Notes under the pieces: generated by a model
Databases searched by the model: none
The model's input: only the letters and a program-made list of their open reading frames with translations
What the model was told of the DNA's origin: nothing
Program-made: the position numbers and the translations under genes
Assembly (NCBI GenBank): GCA_946807835.1
Contig: CAMPEX010000001.1
Location: 2,867,001 to 2,931,000 of the forward strand
Direction: 5' to 3'
DNA length: 64,000 nt
Origin: Ailanthus altissimus
Taxonomy: Eukaryota; Streptophyta; Magnoliopsida; Sapindales; Simaroubaceae
Shown: piece by piece, positions 19,301 through 31,406 of the stretch
Layout of the letters: every line of letters begins with the position of its first letter
How positions within the stretch are numbered: position 1 is the first letter of the stretch

Positions 19301-20800
19301 GCACAAGCAACTCACGTAAGGATCTTGAAGGTATACACATTCTGCCCAACTTGAACAAGTAACCATCATGCACAAAGAACCCATCACAAGCTCCTTTAGC
19401 ACATTTAGACATCATATTAACAAAGTATGAATCACTTGTATTTCTTTCACCTGTTCAAAACCCAAAAGCCTTGCATTTAACATAGAAATCAATGCATACC
19501 TCCTAGAAAGAGCATCAGCAATGACATTAGTTTGCCCGTTCTTGTATTTTATGACATATGGAAATGGCTCTATGAACTCTACCCATTTGGCATGTCTTCT
19601 ATTCAGCTGGTTCTGCCCTTTAAGATACTTTAACGATTCATGGTCAGTATGAATAACGAACTCTTTAGGTAATAGATAATGCTGTCATACCTTGAGAGAG
19701 CCCGAATCAATGAATAAAACTCCTTATCATAAATAGGGTAGTTTAAACGTGCCCCATTCAGCTTCTCACTAAAGAAAGCAATTGGCCTCTTTTCTTGCAT
19801 AAAAACAGCCCTAATACCAACCCCTGAAGCATCACACTATATTTTAAATGTTTTAGCAAAATCAGGAAGTGCTAAAACTGGAGCATAACATAATTGTTCT
19901 TTAATCAGCTCAAATGACTTTTGTGCATTCTCATTCCACCTAAACTCATTCCCCTTTTTCAAACACTCTGTCATAGGCGCAACAATAGAACTAAAGTCTT
20001 TAATAAATCGCCTATAAAAAGAGGCTAAACCATGAAAACTTCTCACATCCGCAACACCAGTAGGTTTAGGCCAATCACGAATTACCTTAACCTTCTCTTC
20101 ATCAACCTTAATTCCACTACTGGAAACAACATACCCCAAAACGATAACACTATCTTGGTAGAAATAGCACCTCTTGAGGTTTTCATACAACTTAGCATCA
20201 CGCAAGATCTCAAATACAGCCATAAGATGCTTCAAATGATCATGAATTTTTTTACTAAAGATCAAGATATCATCAAAATAGACCACAACAAACAGCCCAA
20301 TAAACTTCCTCAAAACATGTTTCATAAGTCTCATAAATGTTACTATGTGCATTAGAAAGCCCAAACGGCATCACCATCCACTCATATAATCCATGCTTAG
20401 TTTTAAAGGCTGTTTTCCATTAATCACCTTCTTTCAACCTAATTTGGTGATATCCACTCATCAAATCAACTTTAAAAAAATAAACAGCACCATGCAATTC
20501 ATCAAGTATATCATCAAGTCTAGGAATAGGGAATCGATACTTAACCGTTATCTTATTGATAGCCCGACTGTCCACTCACATTCTCATGGTACCATACTTC
20601 TTTGCAAAGTAGGCACTGAACAAGGACTAAGTGACTCACGCACATAGCCCCTCTCTAAGAGCTCACCAACCTGCCTTTTGATCTCCTTTGCTTCCTCTGG
20701 ATTACATCTATATGCTAGTCTATTTGGCAGTGAAGATCTAGGCACCAAATCAATTTGATGCTCTATCCCTCGAATAGGTGGTAATCCCAAGGTAGCTCTT
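19301..20800 (-). pseudogene. C reverse transcriptase and RNase H
   Basis: The N-terminus at 20790 reads GLPPIRGIEHQIDLVP, then a palm with [15 protein letters not shown] near 20290, [17 protein letters not shown] near 20030 and the RNase H region with [28 protein letters not shown] near 19620. The YFDD box is intact. Open stretches of 175 and 68 codons are separated by frameshifts near 20370 and 20590 and a stop at 19837. Domain order and spacing are those of gypsy pol. Confidence 0.85.
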
Positions 20801-21662
20801 CTGGAAATGCATCTTTGAACTCGTCAAGCAACTCCACAACCTGCCTTGGCAAATTCAAACCCTTCACTTGCAATAAAGGCTTTGCCTAAGTCATGAAAAC
20901 AACCCCCACAGAAACTAGTGCTTGCTCAACATCTCCCTTTTTGGCTAACATTAGCCCTTTACCAGATTCCATCGTCTTCCTTTGATTCCACAACTGATCT
21001 TCTCTAACTTGTTGAGAACTCAATGGCATCAAATTCACTTTCTTCCCATTCAGCACAAATGAATAAGTGTTCCTTCACCCATTATAAATCACATCATTAT
21101 CAAATTGCCATGGACGTCCTAATGACACATGACTAGCTGTCATAGGAACCACATCACATAAAACCTCATCATGAAAGGTTTTAATGGAGAATGGCACCCG
21201 AACCTGTCTTGTAACCTGAATCTCTCCCATATCATTAAGCCAATGCAATTTGTATGGTTTTGGATGTGGAACAGTAGTTAATCCCAGTTTCTCCACTAAA
21301 ATAGTTGATGCAACATTGGTACAACTACCATTATCAATGATCATGGCATAAACCTTATCTTAGATTTGACATCTTGTATGAAAGATGTTTTCGCGCTGTT
21401 CTAAACCAATATCAACTTCAACACTCAAGATCCTTTGAATAACTAATAAATTTCCCTCTATTGGCTTAAGATTTTCTTCTTGGTCAGTCACTTTGACTTT
21501 AGATTCCTCTTCCATTTCAGCCTCATCTTCACTTATAATCTCTTCATGCTTCCCTTGTAAAACCATCACCCTTTTATTTGGACATTCAGAAGCAATATGC
21601 CCATTTCCCAAGCACTTGAAACACTTGATGTCTTTGCGACCTCCTAGAAAATTGAGATTCAA
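20801..21662 (-). pseudogene. C gag zinc knuckle, linker and protease
   Basis: DIKCFKCLGNGHIASECPNKR near 21620 is a CCHC knuckle. An acidic linker follows, then NIFHTRCQI, and the protease active site reads MIIDNGSCTNVAST (21340), with DNG in place of the usual DGG. The fold ends at VSLGRPWQFDNDVI (21110). One stop (near 21360) lies between linker and protease. Confidence 0.85.
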
Positions 21663-22614
21663 ATACCTTCTCGTTTCCTTTCAACAAACCTGAACTAGCA
21701 CTTCCTTTATTGAACTCCACTTTTTCATCACGTTTAGGTGTGTTCCATGTTCGCGAAGGTGAAGAAACAGTCTTTGTATTACTTGTTGTAGTTGGCCTCA
21801 TATGGATACCCCCTCTTTTCTGCTGTCTTTCTACTTTAGTTGCAAGTGTTATGACATCCTCAAGAAATATGAAGTGCTGTAACTCAACAACATTAGCTAT
21901 GTCCCTCTTCAATCCATCAAGGAATCTAGCTATTGTTTGCTCTTGAGGTTTATTCAAATCATAGCGAATCAGCGACAGCTCAAATTCTTTCACATACTCC
22001 TCCACACTCAAGGAACCTTGCCGCAAAGTCTGGAGTTTGAAGTATAATTCTTGTTTATAGTAATCCGGAACAAATCTCTTCTTCATTAATATTTTCATAA
22101 GTGGCCAGCTCATGACTTGTTCTTCGTCATCCCTTCTTCGTTGAGCTTTTAAGTTTTCCCACCACAAAAGTGCATAATCAGTAAACTCAAGTGCTGCTAC
22201 CTTACACTTCTTTGCCTTAGGGTACTTATGCTAATCAAACACCCTTTCTACCTTCTGAACCCATTCAAGATACTCCTCAGGAGAATTAGTACCTCTAAAT
22301 GGTGGTATATTAAGTTTGATACCACTAGTAGGGTCATTTTGCTGCCTCCTTATCCTACTCCTATCTTTAGTCTCATCATCCCGATTTGGCTCATCTCCAG
22401 CATCCCCTAGGTCATTCCGAGGTACCCTACGCCCTACCTGCCTTTGTTGGGTTTGCAAAGTATTTCTTTGCATCATTTCTATAATTGCAACAAGTTGTCC
22501 ACGAATTTCAGTAATATTACCTCGAAATTCATCATGAGCACGTTGTAAGCCCATGAGTTGAGCTTGTTCTAAACTCAGTCCCTTTGGTACTCTACTTGCA
22601 TCATCTTCAGCCAT
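21586..22614 (-). pseudogene. C gag
   Basis: The start is taken at 22614 (MAEDDASRVPKG) because the upstream codons are leader. A coiled-coil-like N-terminal part and KLNIPPFRGTNSPEEYLEW follow, then WWENLKAQRRRDDEEQ and the capsid helices with RFVPDYYKQELYFKLQTLRQG. Frameshifts near 22200 and 21650 interrupt it; the second one separates capsid from the zinc knuckle. Gag builds the cytoplasmic particle. This is the most complete gag in the window besides element E. Confidence 0.85.
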
Positions 22615-22963
22615 TATTAACAAAAACCCCAAACAAGTATGAACAATGAACAACACAACCAGTAGCTAAAAATACACTTCCCAAACTGAAATTTTTTTTT
22701 CACCAATTCAGTAAATAAAATCAGATAGCAACAATTGACTAAAATTCAAATTTTCAAGGTTCAGGAACAACTCAACACAGCCAAATCATCTTCATCCCAC
22801 AAACTACTAAGAATTAATTCTAATGCTTCAGAGTTGCAATTTAAATATTAGAGACCCAATCTGATGAATAGTCCCATGAAATTATATAAAACAGAAACAG
22901 CAAGACACCTTAAATAGCTGAAACTTCACTTTATACAATAAAATCCTATGCTCTAATACCAGA
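22615..22963 (-). other. C leader and primer-binding site
   Basis: A 5' untranslated leader of about 350 bases with no gene. Next to the LTR the minus strand reads TCTGGTATTAGAGCATAG (22946-22963), one change from the initiator-methionine tRNA primer site. I see no clear donor and acceptor pair like that in D and B. Confidence 0.7.
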
Positions 22964-23753
22964 TGATGTGCCTTGATTTCCAAAAAATAGATTATTCTAA
23001 AATTAGAATAAAATCTGGTTCTTTTGTTGGTTATTTTTTCTTTAAGTGTTTAGGCTGAATTATAACAAAAATTAAATGGTAAAGTTGATGGAGGATAGAA
23101 GTAAATAGATACCTTGATAAGTTAGATGGATGCCACAAGGATCAATTTAGGGTTTGACGCCACACTCTTGGTGATCAAAGAGTGATAAGTCACCAACTGT
23201 CTTCAAGAACTAGAAAACTTGAGAAGACAATTTTTTTAGAGAAATAGCTCTTCTATTTTGTGCTTCCAATTCCAAAATGAGGCAACTGCCTCTATAAGAC
23301 TTTAACATGCCTTATATAGGCTTACAAAATGAGGTGAAACCCTAATGTTACCTAATTAACTTAAAAAGTCCAAAATAAGCCTAATATGACTTAACAATTT
23401 AAAATAAAGCTAAACAAGTTCAAAATGGCCCAAATACATAAAAATAGCAACATAAGAAGTAAATTAAGCCCAATAGCATGGAAAGAAAGCTCTCAGCAGC
23501 TTCTTTAAGCCCAACGTCATCAAACGTCTCTAAATCACGTCCCAATCTCTAATTGAAGACAAATAAACACATTTAGCTCATTTTCATTCAGATCGTAAGC
23601 TTCTATTCCCATAGAAGCTTCAATAGCTCCAATTTGACTACTTATGGCCCTTTGAAGCTGTTTAGCCTTAGCCCTTGTTATTGGACCATCTGAAATTTCC
23701 TTTACGCTCAACTTGCCTTTTTGAGTTAATTTAGAACTTCATGATGCACATTA
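22964..23753 (-). mobile_element. C 5' LTR
   Basis: 790 bases from TGATGTGCCTTGATTTCC to TTCATGATGCACATTA (terminal CA mutated to TA). Colinear with the 3' LTR. It is followed directly by E2 integrase codons on the plus strand. Confidence 0.9.
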
Positions 23754-23992
23754 GATTTAGTTTGGGTTCATTTCAGAAAAGAAAGGTTCCATTGTAGTAT
23801 GTTTCCCAAACTCAAACTGAGAGCTAATAGATCATTTAAGGTGATAAAATGAATTGGAAAAAATGCATACAAAATTGATCTTCCATAATCTTATGGAGTC
23901 TCCGATGTATTCAATGTTGCTGATCTATCTCCTTATAAGGATGATAACGAAATTGATGTCTTGAGGACGAGTCTTTTCCAACCAGGGGAGTT
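23754..23992 (+). pseudogene. E2 integrase C-terminus
   Basis: GATTTAGTTTGGGTTCATTTCAG begins the DLVWIHLR module. It continues through a frameshifted equivalent of E's PKLK/PFK region to a DLSPYKDDNEIDVLRTSLFQPG-like end and the purine tract ACCAGGGGAGTT (23981-23992). It parallels 48645-48880 of element E on the other strand. Confidence 0.75.
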
Positions 23993-24103
23993 TGACACAA
24001 GAGTGTCTAATTGCATGGAGCTAAAAATAGAACAAAATGAAATAAAGTTAGTTACATTCATAAACTAAAGGCTCAAGGTAAGATAATCAATTTCAAAGGC
24101 AAC
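23993..24103 (+). mobile_element. E2 3' LTR, truncated
   Basis: TGACACAAGAGTGTCTAATTGCATGGAG and the following 85 bases match 7009-7120. The LTR breaks at GGCAACTTT and continues as H integrase. About three bases (TTT) could belong to either side, consistent with a short-homology deletion. Confidence 0.85.
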
Positions 24104-24231
24104 TTTAGAAAATCTATCAACGGCCACAAATGTGGAATCCCTACCCCCTTTTAACCTAGGTAAACCTAACACAAAATTCATAGATATGTCAATCCAAGGT
24201 TCACTAGATATAGGCAAAGGAGTATACAAAC
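24104..24231 (-). pseudogene. Element H: integrase core fragment
   Basis: The minus strand reads [22 protein letters not shown] (first catalytic Asp), [15 protein letters not shown], then stops at the E2 junction. Upstream codons resume beyond the F solo LTR at 25088. Confidence 0.8.
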
Positions 24232-25087
24232 TAATACGATCCACGCCAAGAAACTAAGAAAGTTATGAATCAAGTACTCCAAGTCCTTCTAGAAATAAAT
24301 TTGTATAAAACCGTAACTCGTTACTTATATTGAAGTAAACCTTAGTATAATGAAGACGCCATAATTAATTATGGCAGGATAGATTGATAAGTCGAAGGAG
24401 AACACTAGGGGAATTATTCCGATAAGTTCAAAAAGCTCTAAAAAACCAAAGAGAATTTAATCAAATTGCTGAATGCTTTCCTCTCATCCCTCACGTGTTC
24501 ATAATGAACACTTGGGATGCCAGCATCTATTACAATATCTAAGGACAACTTAAAAACTACTAACTATCAAATACTACCAATAAGGCTTTAATTTTAACTA
24601 GTTTTCAAACATTGCAACTACAACAATTTATGCAGCTGCAAATTTTAACTAACTACCTGCTACCACCAACAACTAAGACTTTATTTCAAACATTACAACT
24701 ATTATCATAAATGTTTATTATATAGGCTCTCAAAAGCTTTTAAACACTTGGGTTGCTCACATGGGCTGCTGTGCTGCTTTTCCCATTATTTTTCAACACT
24801 TGATGAGTTGAAATTAGATAATCACCAATTTAGGAAACTCTACTCAATCCACCCACTTTTTGATCTAAGGAAAATTTTCTAGATTATTCCAAACTTGAAC
24901 CATGGAAATCCAACCTTGTGAAACACGTGGAACATCTTTCTTGGACCTCCATGAATTCATCTTAGCCCAAATATTTTGAATCAGTCCATTAAGAGTTTTC
25001 TTGAACCTTTTAGCTCAAGCCCTTGTAACCGAGCCAACTGAAAATTGAATAGGATCTACATTCCATTTATTAGTCGTGCCCTAATCA
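24232..25087 (-). mobile_element. Solo family F LTR in H integrase
   Basis: 856 bases from TAATACGATCCACG (TG mutated to TA) to CGTGCCCTAATCA, flanked by CAAAC/CAAAT (24227-24231, 25088-25092), 4 of 5 matching. Excision restores PYDL|YTP in H integrase. An integrase-tail region is present but has stops. It is colinear with D's LTR at 12335-13142. Confidence 0.9.
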
Positions 25088-26700
25088 CAAATCATAAGGC
25101 TTAACCTTAGACTTAGCGTATCTACAAGTGACACACCTCTCACAAATCCTTTCTATATCACATTTTATATGAGGTCAAAAGAAGTGTTCATGCAAAATAT
25201 CTAAAGTCTTAGATATCCTAAAATGCCCCATCAAACCACCCTCATGAGCTTTTCTAACAAGCAATTCACACAATGAACAATTAAGCAAATATAACTTTTT
25301 TTCTCTAAATAAAATTTCATTGTGCTTAAAGAACTTGCCAATCGCTACTTTTTCACATGCATTGAATACATTGCCAAAATCGGAATCATTAACATACAAG
25401 TCTTAAATGTATTAAAACCTAAGAATTTTTCATCTAAAGTAGAAAGTAAGGCATACCTTTGAGATATTGCATCAGCCACAACATTTTTCTTACTTTGATT
25501 GTACTTAATCACATAAGAAAATATTTCAATAAACTCCACCCACTTGACATGACACTTGTTCAGCTTGTGTTGACCCTTTAAATGCTTCAATTATTCATGA
25601 TTATATGAATCACAAATTCTTTTGACCAAAGATAATGCTGCCAAGTTTCTAATGCCCTAAATAATGCATACATCTTTTTACTATATATAGGGTAATTTAA
25701 AGCTGCTCCATTTAACTTTTCACTTAAATATGCAATGGGACGTCCTTCTTGTATAAGTACAGCTCCAATATCTATAGTCCTGAAGTATCACACTCAATTT
25801 AAATTTTTTTAATGAAGTTAGATAGAGCAAGAAAATGTGCATTAGTTAATTTTTTCCTTATCAAATTTGATGCCTTTTATTGTACATCAGCCCACATAAA
25901 ACCTATATTCGTTTTGACAACTTCAGTCAAAGTTGTGGCTAGGCCACTGAAATCTTTCATAAATCTCTTATAAAAGCTAGCAAAACAATGAAAACTTCTA
26001 ACATTACCCACACTTTTAGGTTTTGGCATATCTTGGATTGCCTAAATCTTTTCTTCATCAACTTCAATTCCTTTAGCACTAACAACAAACCCAAGAAATA
26101 CAAATTTATCTATGCAAAAGGTACAATTTATCTATGCTCATCTAAGCTTTTGCTATAAATCAGAATATCATCAGTATACAACCATAAATTTGCCAATAAA
26201 AACACGCAAAATACGATTCATTAATCTCATAAAAGTACTAGGTGCATTAGTTAATCCAAATGGCATAACTCACCACTCATAAAAATTATATTTTGTTTTA
26301 AATGCGATTTTCATTCATCACATTCTCTCATCATAATCTGATGATGTCCACTCTTAAGATCAATTTTGGTAAAAATACAAGAACCATGCAATTCATCAAG
26401 CATATAATTTTATCCAAGTATGGGATGTCTAGACTTTATAGTAATATTGTTGATAGCACGACAATCGACACACATCCTCCATGACACATCCTTCTTAGGT
26501 AATAGCAATATTAAAACCGTACAAGGACTCATACTCTCACGCACATACCTTTCCTTTATGAGCTCACAAACCTACCTTTGAAGTTCATTCATCACCTCAG
26601 GATTGCTTCTATAAACTAGCCTATTTGGAATTGATGCTCCAGGTAAAAAGTTAATTTAATACTTGATTCCCCTTATTGGTGCTAAACCATTTGGTATCTC
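25088..26700 (-). pseudogene. Element H: RT, RNase H and integrase N-terminus
   Basis: The integrase HHCC region (HEGGLMGHFRISKT, ERCVTCRYAKSK) is at 25100-25270, RNase H end ([19 protein letters not shown]) at 25500-25580, and RT palm with a [14 protein letters not shown], mutated box near 26180. FHCFASFYKRF-type residues lie near 25980 and the RT N-terminus (LAPIRGIKY-equivalent) near 26680. Frameshifts are frequent. The fragments are in order and on one strand, continuing into protease at 27055. Confidence 0.8.
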
Positions 26701-27054
26701 TTCAAGAAATACATCATCAAATTTCTGTAAAAGTGAAACAACAATACTAGGCAAAAGATGGGTTAAGTTCATTAGAAATGAAACAAGTCTCTTTGTACAA
26801 AATTACAATCATAGGCTGATTTAAAAACAAATCTTTTTTTTTTTTATCTTACTCACTCTTGCATAGAAATTCATTTGTTTTCTCTCTTTTTTTCACTAAA
26901 TGAAATTTCCTTTCCTTTTTCACTCTCTGTTTCTCTCCTTTTAGTTTCAATCTCTCTTACTCTTGAACTCTCACTCTCTGTTTCTATATCATTCTCTATT
27001 TTAAACTCACTTGATCTTTATACACTTGTCTTGGGGTTAAAGGTATAACAGTAA

Positions 27055-27620
27055 TTGATTTTTCACCAAGTACAGAAGAGTACCTATTGGTGTAACCATC
27101 ATGAATTACATATATATCATACTGCCATGATCGCCCATCAGAATTTGCCCCCATGCATTGGCACTACATCACACAAAACCTCATCTTTGTACTTCCAAAT
27201 TGAGAATGAGACAAGCACTTTCTTATTTACTTTGACTTCTCTACAAACATTCAGCCATTGTAGCTTATACCGCCTAGGATGTTTCAAAATTGTTAAATTC
27301 AATTTTTCTACCAAATAAGTGCTAGCCACATTAGTAAAACTCCCACCAATAATAATCATGCTACATACCTTATCATTGACATGGCATATAGTATGAAAAA
27401 TATTATCATGTTGTACCTCTTCATCTTCTTTGATTTGCACACTAAGAGCTTTCATTGCAACCAAAAGCTCTCCATCAATCAAATATTTAATGTCACTTGC
27501 ATCTTCTAAAGGTGGCATAGACTCATCGTCATATTCACCTTCGGTCTCAATATCACCATCAACTTTTAATATTATTTCTCTTTTGTTTGGGCATTTAGAT
27601 GCAATATGACATGTTCCCAA
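27055..27620 (-). pseudogene. Element H: protease and preceding linker
   Basis: The 160-codon stretch from 27620 shows the end of the zinc knuckle (HIASKCPNKR), an acidic linker with MPPLEDASD, NIFHTICHV, and protease SMIIIGGSFTNVAST, where the catalytic Asp of DGG is replaced (IGG). It then reads EVKVNKKVLVSFSIWKYKDEVLCDVVPM. The A1 element keeps the same linker. Confidence 0.85.
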
Positions 27621-28468
27621 ACACTTAAATTATTTGATATCTCTATTTTTAGAAGGTTAGGAATCAGATTTACCTTTATTTTGTGTGCCTCCCTCTTGGT
27701 TGCTTTTGGAGGTTTTGGCCTTAGGCTTGTAATTTGGCTTTTCATCCTTTTTACTCTAATTTAATTTCCAAGAGGATGAGGAACTTGAGTTCTGGCCATA
27801 TCTTGTGGAACTCCTCCTCTTGAGTTATCTTTCTACCTTCATTACCATATGCACCATGTCTTTCAACTCTATAAAATGCTGTAATTTGACCAAATTAGCA
27901 ATATCACGATTCAAATCTTGCAAAAATCTGGCCATAGTTGTCTGAGTCTCAATCTTCCTCAACATTGGCTATCTCCATTTCTTTGAGGTAGTCTTCAACA
28001 CTTTTGGAATCTTAAGTGAGGCTTTACAACATTTTGTACAAATCTCTATAATAATGACTAGGGAAAAATTTCTTCATCATAACAGCTTTCATTTCTTCCA
28101 AAGTTTCAACGAGCCTTTCATGATTCCGTCTCCTACTCAAAACAGGTTGAACCACCAAATAATTGCATAATCAATGAATTCAATATCAGCCAACTTTATC
28201 TTCTTTTCGTCAAAGTAGTTATGGCAATAAAAAACTAGCTCCACCTTCTTTTCCCACTCCAAATATGCATCGAGATCATTTTTACCTTGGAAATAAGGAA
28301 TCTTTAGCTTATTACTACCCAACGCATGATTAACTCTATCTTCACGTCCTGCTCTATCACGTCTACCTCCTCTAGCACGCATGAATCTATCCATATTGAG
28401 AATAGTGGCCTAGTTGTTGTCACCTCAATCATCTTCATCAATGGTAGCATTATTCTTGGTAGCATGCC
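27621..28468 (-). pseudogene. Element H: gag main part
   Basis: MDRFMRARGGRRDRAGRED, KLKIPYFQGKNDLDAYLEWEKKVELVF and an IDYAIIWWF capsid region precede frameshifted capsid helices and the first part of the knuckle (down to 27640). The N-terminal codons are separated by the A LTR at 28469-29416. Confidence 0.75.
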
Positions 28469-29416
28469 TAATGTGAATCAGATTGCCAAAGCTTCAAAAG
28501 ATTTGTTACAAGATCCATTGAGCATCCATGGGGCCCCGATGACAAGGGCAAGAACCAAGAAATTGAAGGAAGTATTAAATGGGCTAATTAAGTACATTTC
28601 AGACTCATGCTATGTTCAAGACACTTATCTTCCTAAGTTATGTATTCAAAATAATCAATACTTTGTTAATGTTATTCAAGTTCGTTTAAGAACAAACAAG
28701 GCATAATCATAAAGGTCCAATCACATTTAGGCCATTACAGTAAGACACTAAGTGCAGCCCAACCTACTAGCACCAACCCATAGAATTTGAAGGCCAAAAA
28801 AAGAAATTCATAGAGAAGTCAGCACTTTAGTTCTAGATCTTTGATTTTCCATATATTCATGCAGCCAGCAGTAGAATTTGACATACTTGCAAAAATTAAA
28901 GACTTCTTTCAATTCAAGAATATACCTGTTGAATTATTATAAGTTATGTTTGAATTTTATAATTTCATTTGTTGTATTAAGCATATTTGTTGACTTTTGG
29001 GATTGAAGGTAATTGCAAGTTTGTTGCATTTATTTTGTCAACTGTATTTTTTGACTTTGGATGTGAGGGTAGCTGTAAGTTTAAAATTTAAGTTTGAAAG
29101 TTGTAACTTAATATCCCATGTGGTCTCTATAAATTCCATAGGGATTGAATTGTTTCACAACATTGAATTTATGAAATAACATTTGAGAGTTCTTCAAAGA
29201 ACTTTTATTAAGAACTTATCAAGATTTTATCTTGTGTCATTCTTTTAGACTTATCACTCGGTGTCTACAATCTTCTTATACCTCTAGTTCTTATCTCTTA
29301 TAGATAACGAGTCAAGGTTTTATTTTCGTTTACCTAAAATTTGAATTAGAATGATCCTTGGGCAACAGAACCTTATTTAGTGTCGGGTCTCACTTTTCTT
29401 TATGAGGTTCACATCA
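28469..29416 (+). mobile_element. Family A LTR in H gag
   Basis: 948 bases from TAATGTGAATCAG (TG mutated to TA) to GAGGTTCACATCA. The first 240 bases stay open and code SIHGAPMTRARTKKLKEVLNG, the LTR-embedded integrase tail, to a stop at 28704. A TATA box CTATAAATT lies near 29127. It separates two parts of H gag, so it is an insertion, but flanking five-mers do not match (ATGCC versus ACACT). A later small rearrangement is likely. Confidence 0.8.
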
Positions 29417-29620
29417 ACACTTATCATGTCTTCGTATATTAGGAACTCCAGATGGCTGTGCTCTTTAGAAACTAGATTTAACTCTATCTATTCTTTTGTT
29501 CACCTTATAAAACATTAAATTCATTCGATTAAATTGTTGTTCTAAGGACTTAAAGAAAAGTTTAAAATCTATCTTTTCTTGTACATCATTGGATGAGCCT
29601 ATATCTTTTTCTTGAGACAT
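29417..29620 (-). pseudogene. Element H: gag N-terminus
   Basis: The start at 29620 (MSQEKDIGSSNDVQEK) follows an acceptor-like CTAACTTTGTTTACAG in the leader. Then come LEQQFNRMNLMFYKVNKRIDRVKS and a frameshift into PSGVPNIRRHDKC, where the A LTR cuts in. Confidence 0.8.
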
Positions 29621-29730
29621 GTTTAATAACCTGTAAACAAAGTTAGAATACCTCACAAACACTCTTTTACATGTTTTATCTCAAGATTGATGGCACTCAC
29701 ACTCATGTTTTCTCAAATTAGGCTTTAACC
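29621..29730 (-). other. Element H: leader, gag-proximal part
   Basis: The minus strand carries TTCTAACTTTGTTTACAG 13 bases before the gag ATG, matching the acceptor-like motif of D, A1 and A3. The leader ends at TAACC (29726-29730), the left target duplication of the G solo LTR, and resumes at 36402. Confidence 0.6.
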
Positions 29731-31406
29731 TGTGAATGATTTTAACAAAACTATGGTGTATTCATGTGGGTATTGTATTTATTATTTAAAACATACATCA
29801 CATACGTATCTCATACATTATAATGTGTAGTGGAAGAACCGAAAATCTAATTTCCTAATGATAAAAAAAATAAGATTTACAAGTATCTCATAAATATAAA
29901 TTACATAGGAATTGAGAATTTATTACCTTAGCAAGCCTTTGAATTTTTGTCGAACCGAAGAATAGCGTGAAGTGTCTCATTCACAATTCTAGTTCCTAAA
30001 CTTGGTGGGCTTGGAGAAGCTAGAATAGAAACTTGATTCTAGCAAGGATTTAACTCTTAAATCCTATGTTTCACTTTTAAACTAATGTGCTTAACTCTTA
30101 AGCACTTAGACTAGTCAGAAAAAATAGAAGGAGAAGTTCAACACTCTTAAACTTTTTCCCAACACTTAGAAAACTTAAATTTTCTCACTTTCACTCTCTT
30201 TTGGCTGTGTCACCCATCCCTAGTAAAATGAGCAACATTGCCCTCATATTTGCTTCAGTTCATTTTCTCTCAATAGACAACTCTTGTCCCACAAGGGATG
30301 GCACATTGCTTGCCCATTTAACTTTCCATTTGTTTACAATAAATATTGGAGAAGGACAACAAAATTGGGGCAAGTGTTTTTGGATGAACTTGGCCAAATT
30401 CTTGGCTAAATGAGAAACATTTTCTCATTTGCTAGAAACATATCCGACCCACCAATTGAGAAGGCCATCCCTTTGTGTTTCATTTCATTTGTTTACATTT
30501 AACAATTAAAATGCATGTGTTATATAAAAAGTGTGTGCATTGCCGTGAGAGGTAAAGCTAAATGAAGAAAACAATTTCTTCATTTGCTTTATTTACACAC
30601 TTTGGTCCCACCATATCTTACATGCCCATGTATTAATGTTTCACTAATTTATTTAATCAACATTAAATTATCAAACACATGTGCCATATGCATTGTAATA
30701 TTATTGTTTGACTAAATTATAATATCAAATATAATAATTGTTATTTTATTTAATAAACAATTTAATGAATAAAGTAATAATCTTGCTTGTCCAACAAGCA
30801 AGGTCATTTTGGTCATTTCTAAGTCAAACAATAATAGGCCTATAATGTGCCATATGTCAATAGCCCATTGGTCAATAACTATTGTTAACTAATTGATGTG
30901 CACTTAAGTTTTAACAAGTGTATTGCTTGAGGGAAAACGAAGCAAATGTCTGGTCTACTAGAATTTATTAGATTGAACTATTTAATTTAGTATGTTGCCC
31001 TAGTGCACAATAAGTACACTTCATATTGCGAGACTCCGTAGGTCCACGCCCAATTTAGCAAATGAAACTATTTCGTGAGTCTGAAATCGATGCCTCACGC
31101 ACACGTCACAGATATTACAAATTAGCGCACTAGACCATACAAGTTGAGGTCATTACGCATACGTAAAATTCTTCTGCCATTTATATCCTGGAGGAGCAGG
31201 GATATAGATCATCACCGTCAAATCCCTACGCAATGATTCGTGAACTTATTATCTCCAGACTCGTATCTCTATAAACAATATACGCAAACCCATTTGTGAT
31301 ATTATTTGACCCTGTTGAAAACTCCTTTCTCAGGTCTGTTGCTTATGGCATAAGTCTTTCTGAGATACAGTTTCAGAGCATCCGGATAAACAACTCACCC
31401 ATGTGA

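Larger units (their letters stand above)
16743..23753 (-). mobile_element. Element C: nearly full-length CRM-like gypsy element
   Basis: 3' LTR (16743-17504, missing about 35 terminal bases), integrase, RNase H, RT, protease, gag, leader, primer site and 5' LTR (22964-23753). All domains are present in order with moderate numbers of frameshifts. A solo LTR of the same family sits in its integrase. It lies in the E2 integrase region: E2 coding resumes directly at 23754. Confidence 0.85.
7009..24103 (+). mobile_element. Element E2, nested gypsy element (composite)
   Basis: Starts with family E LTR TGACACATGAG at 7009 inside H integrase and ends in a truncated 3' LTR at 24103. Its own parts are the LTR (7009-7131 and 9513-10251), gag to RT N-terminus (10294-12334), integrase end (23754-23992) and 3' LTR start (23993-24103). 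The G solo LTR, D and C lie inside it. RT, RNase H and most of integrase are missing, which one deletion between D and C could explain. Confidence 0.75.

Noticed and set aside
28464..29421. Target duplication for the A LTR in H gag
   Set aside because: ATGCC and ACACT do not match; ATGTC nine bases further right could be a displaced copy but is too weak to claim.
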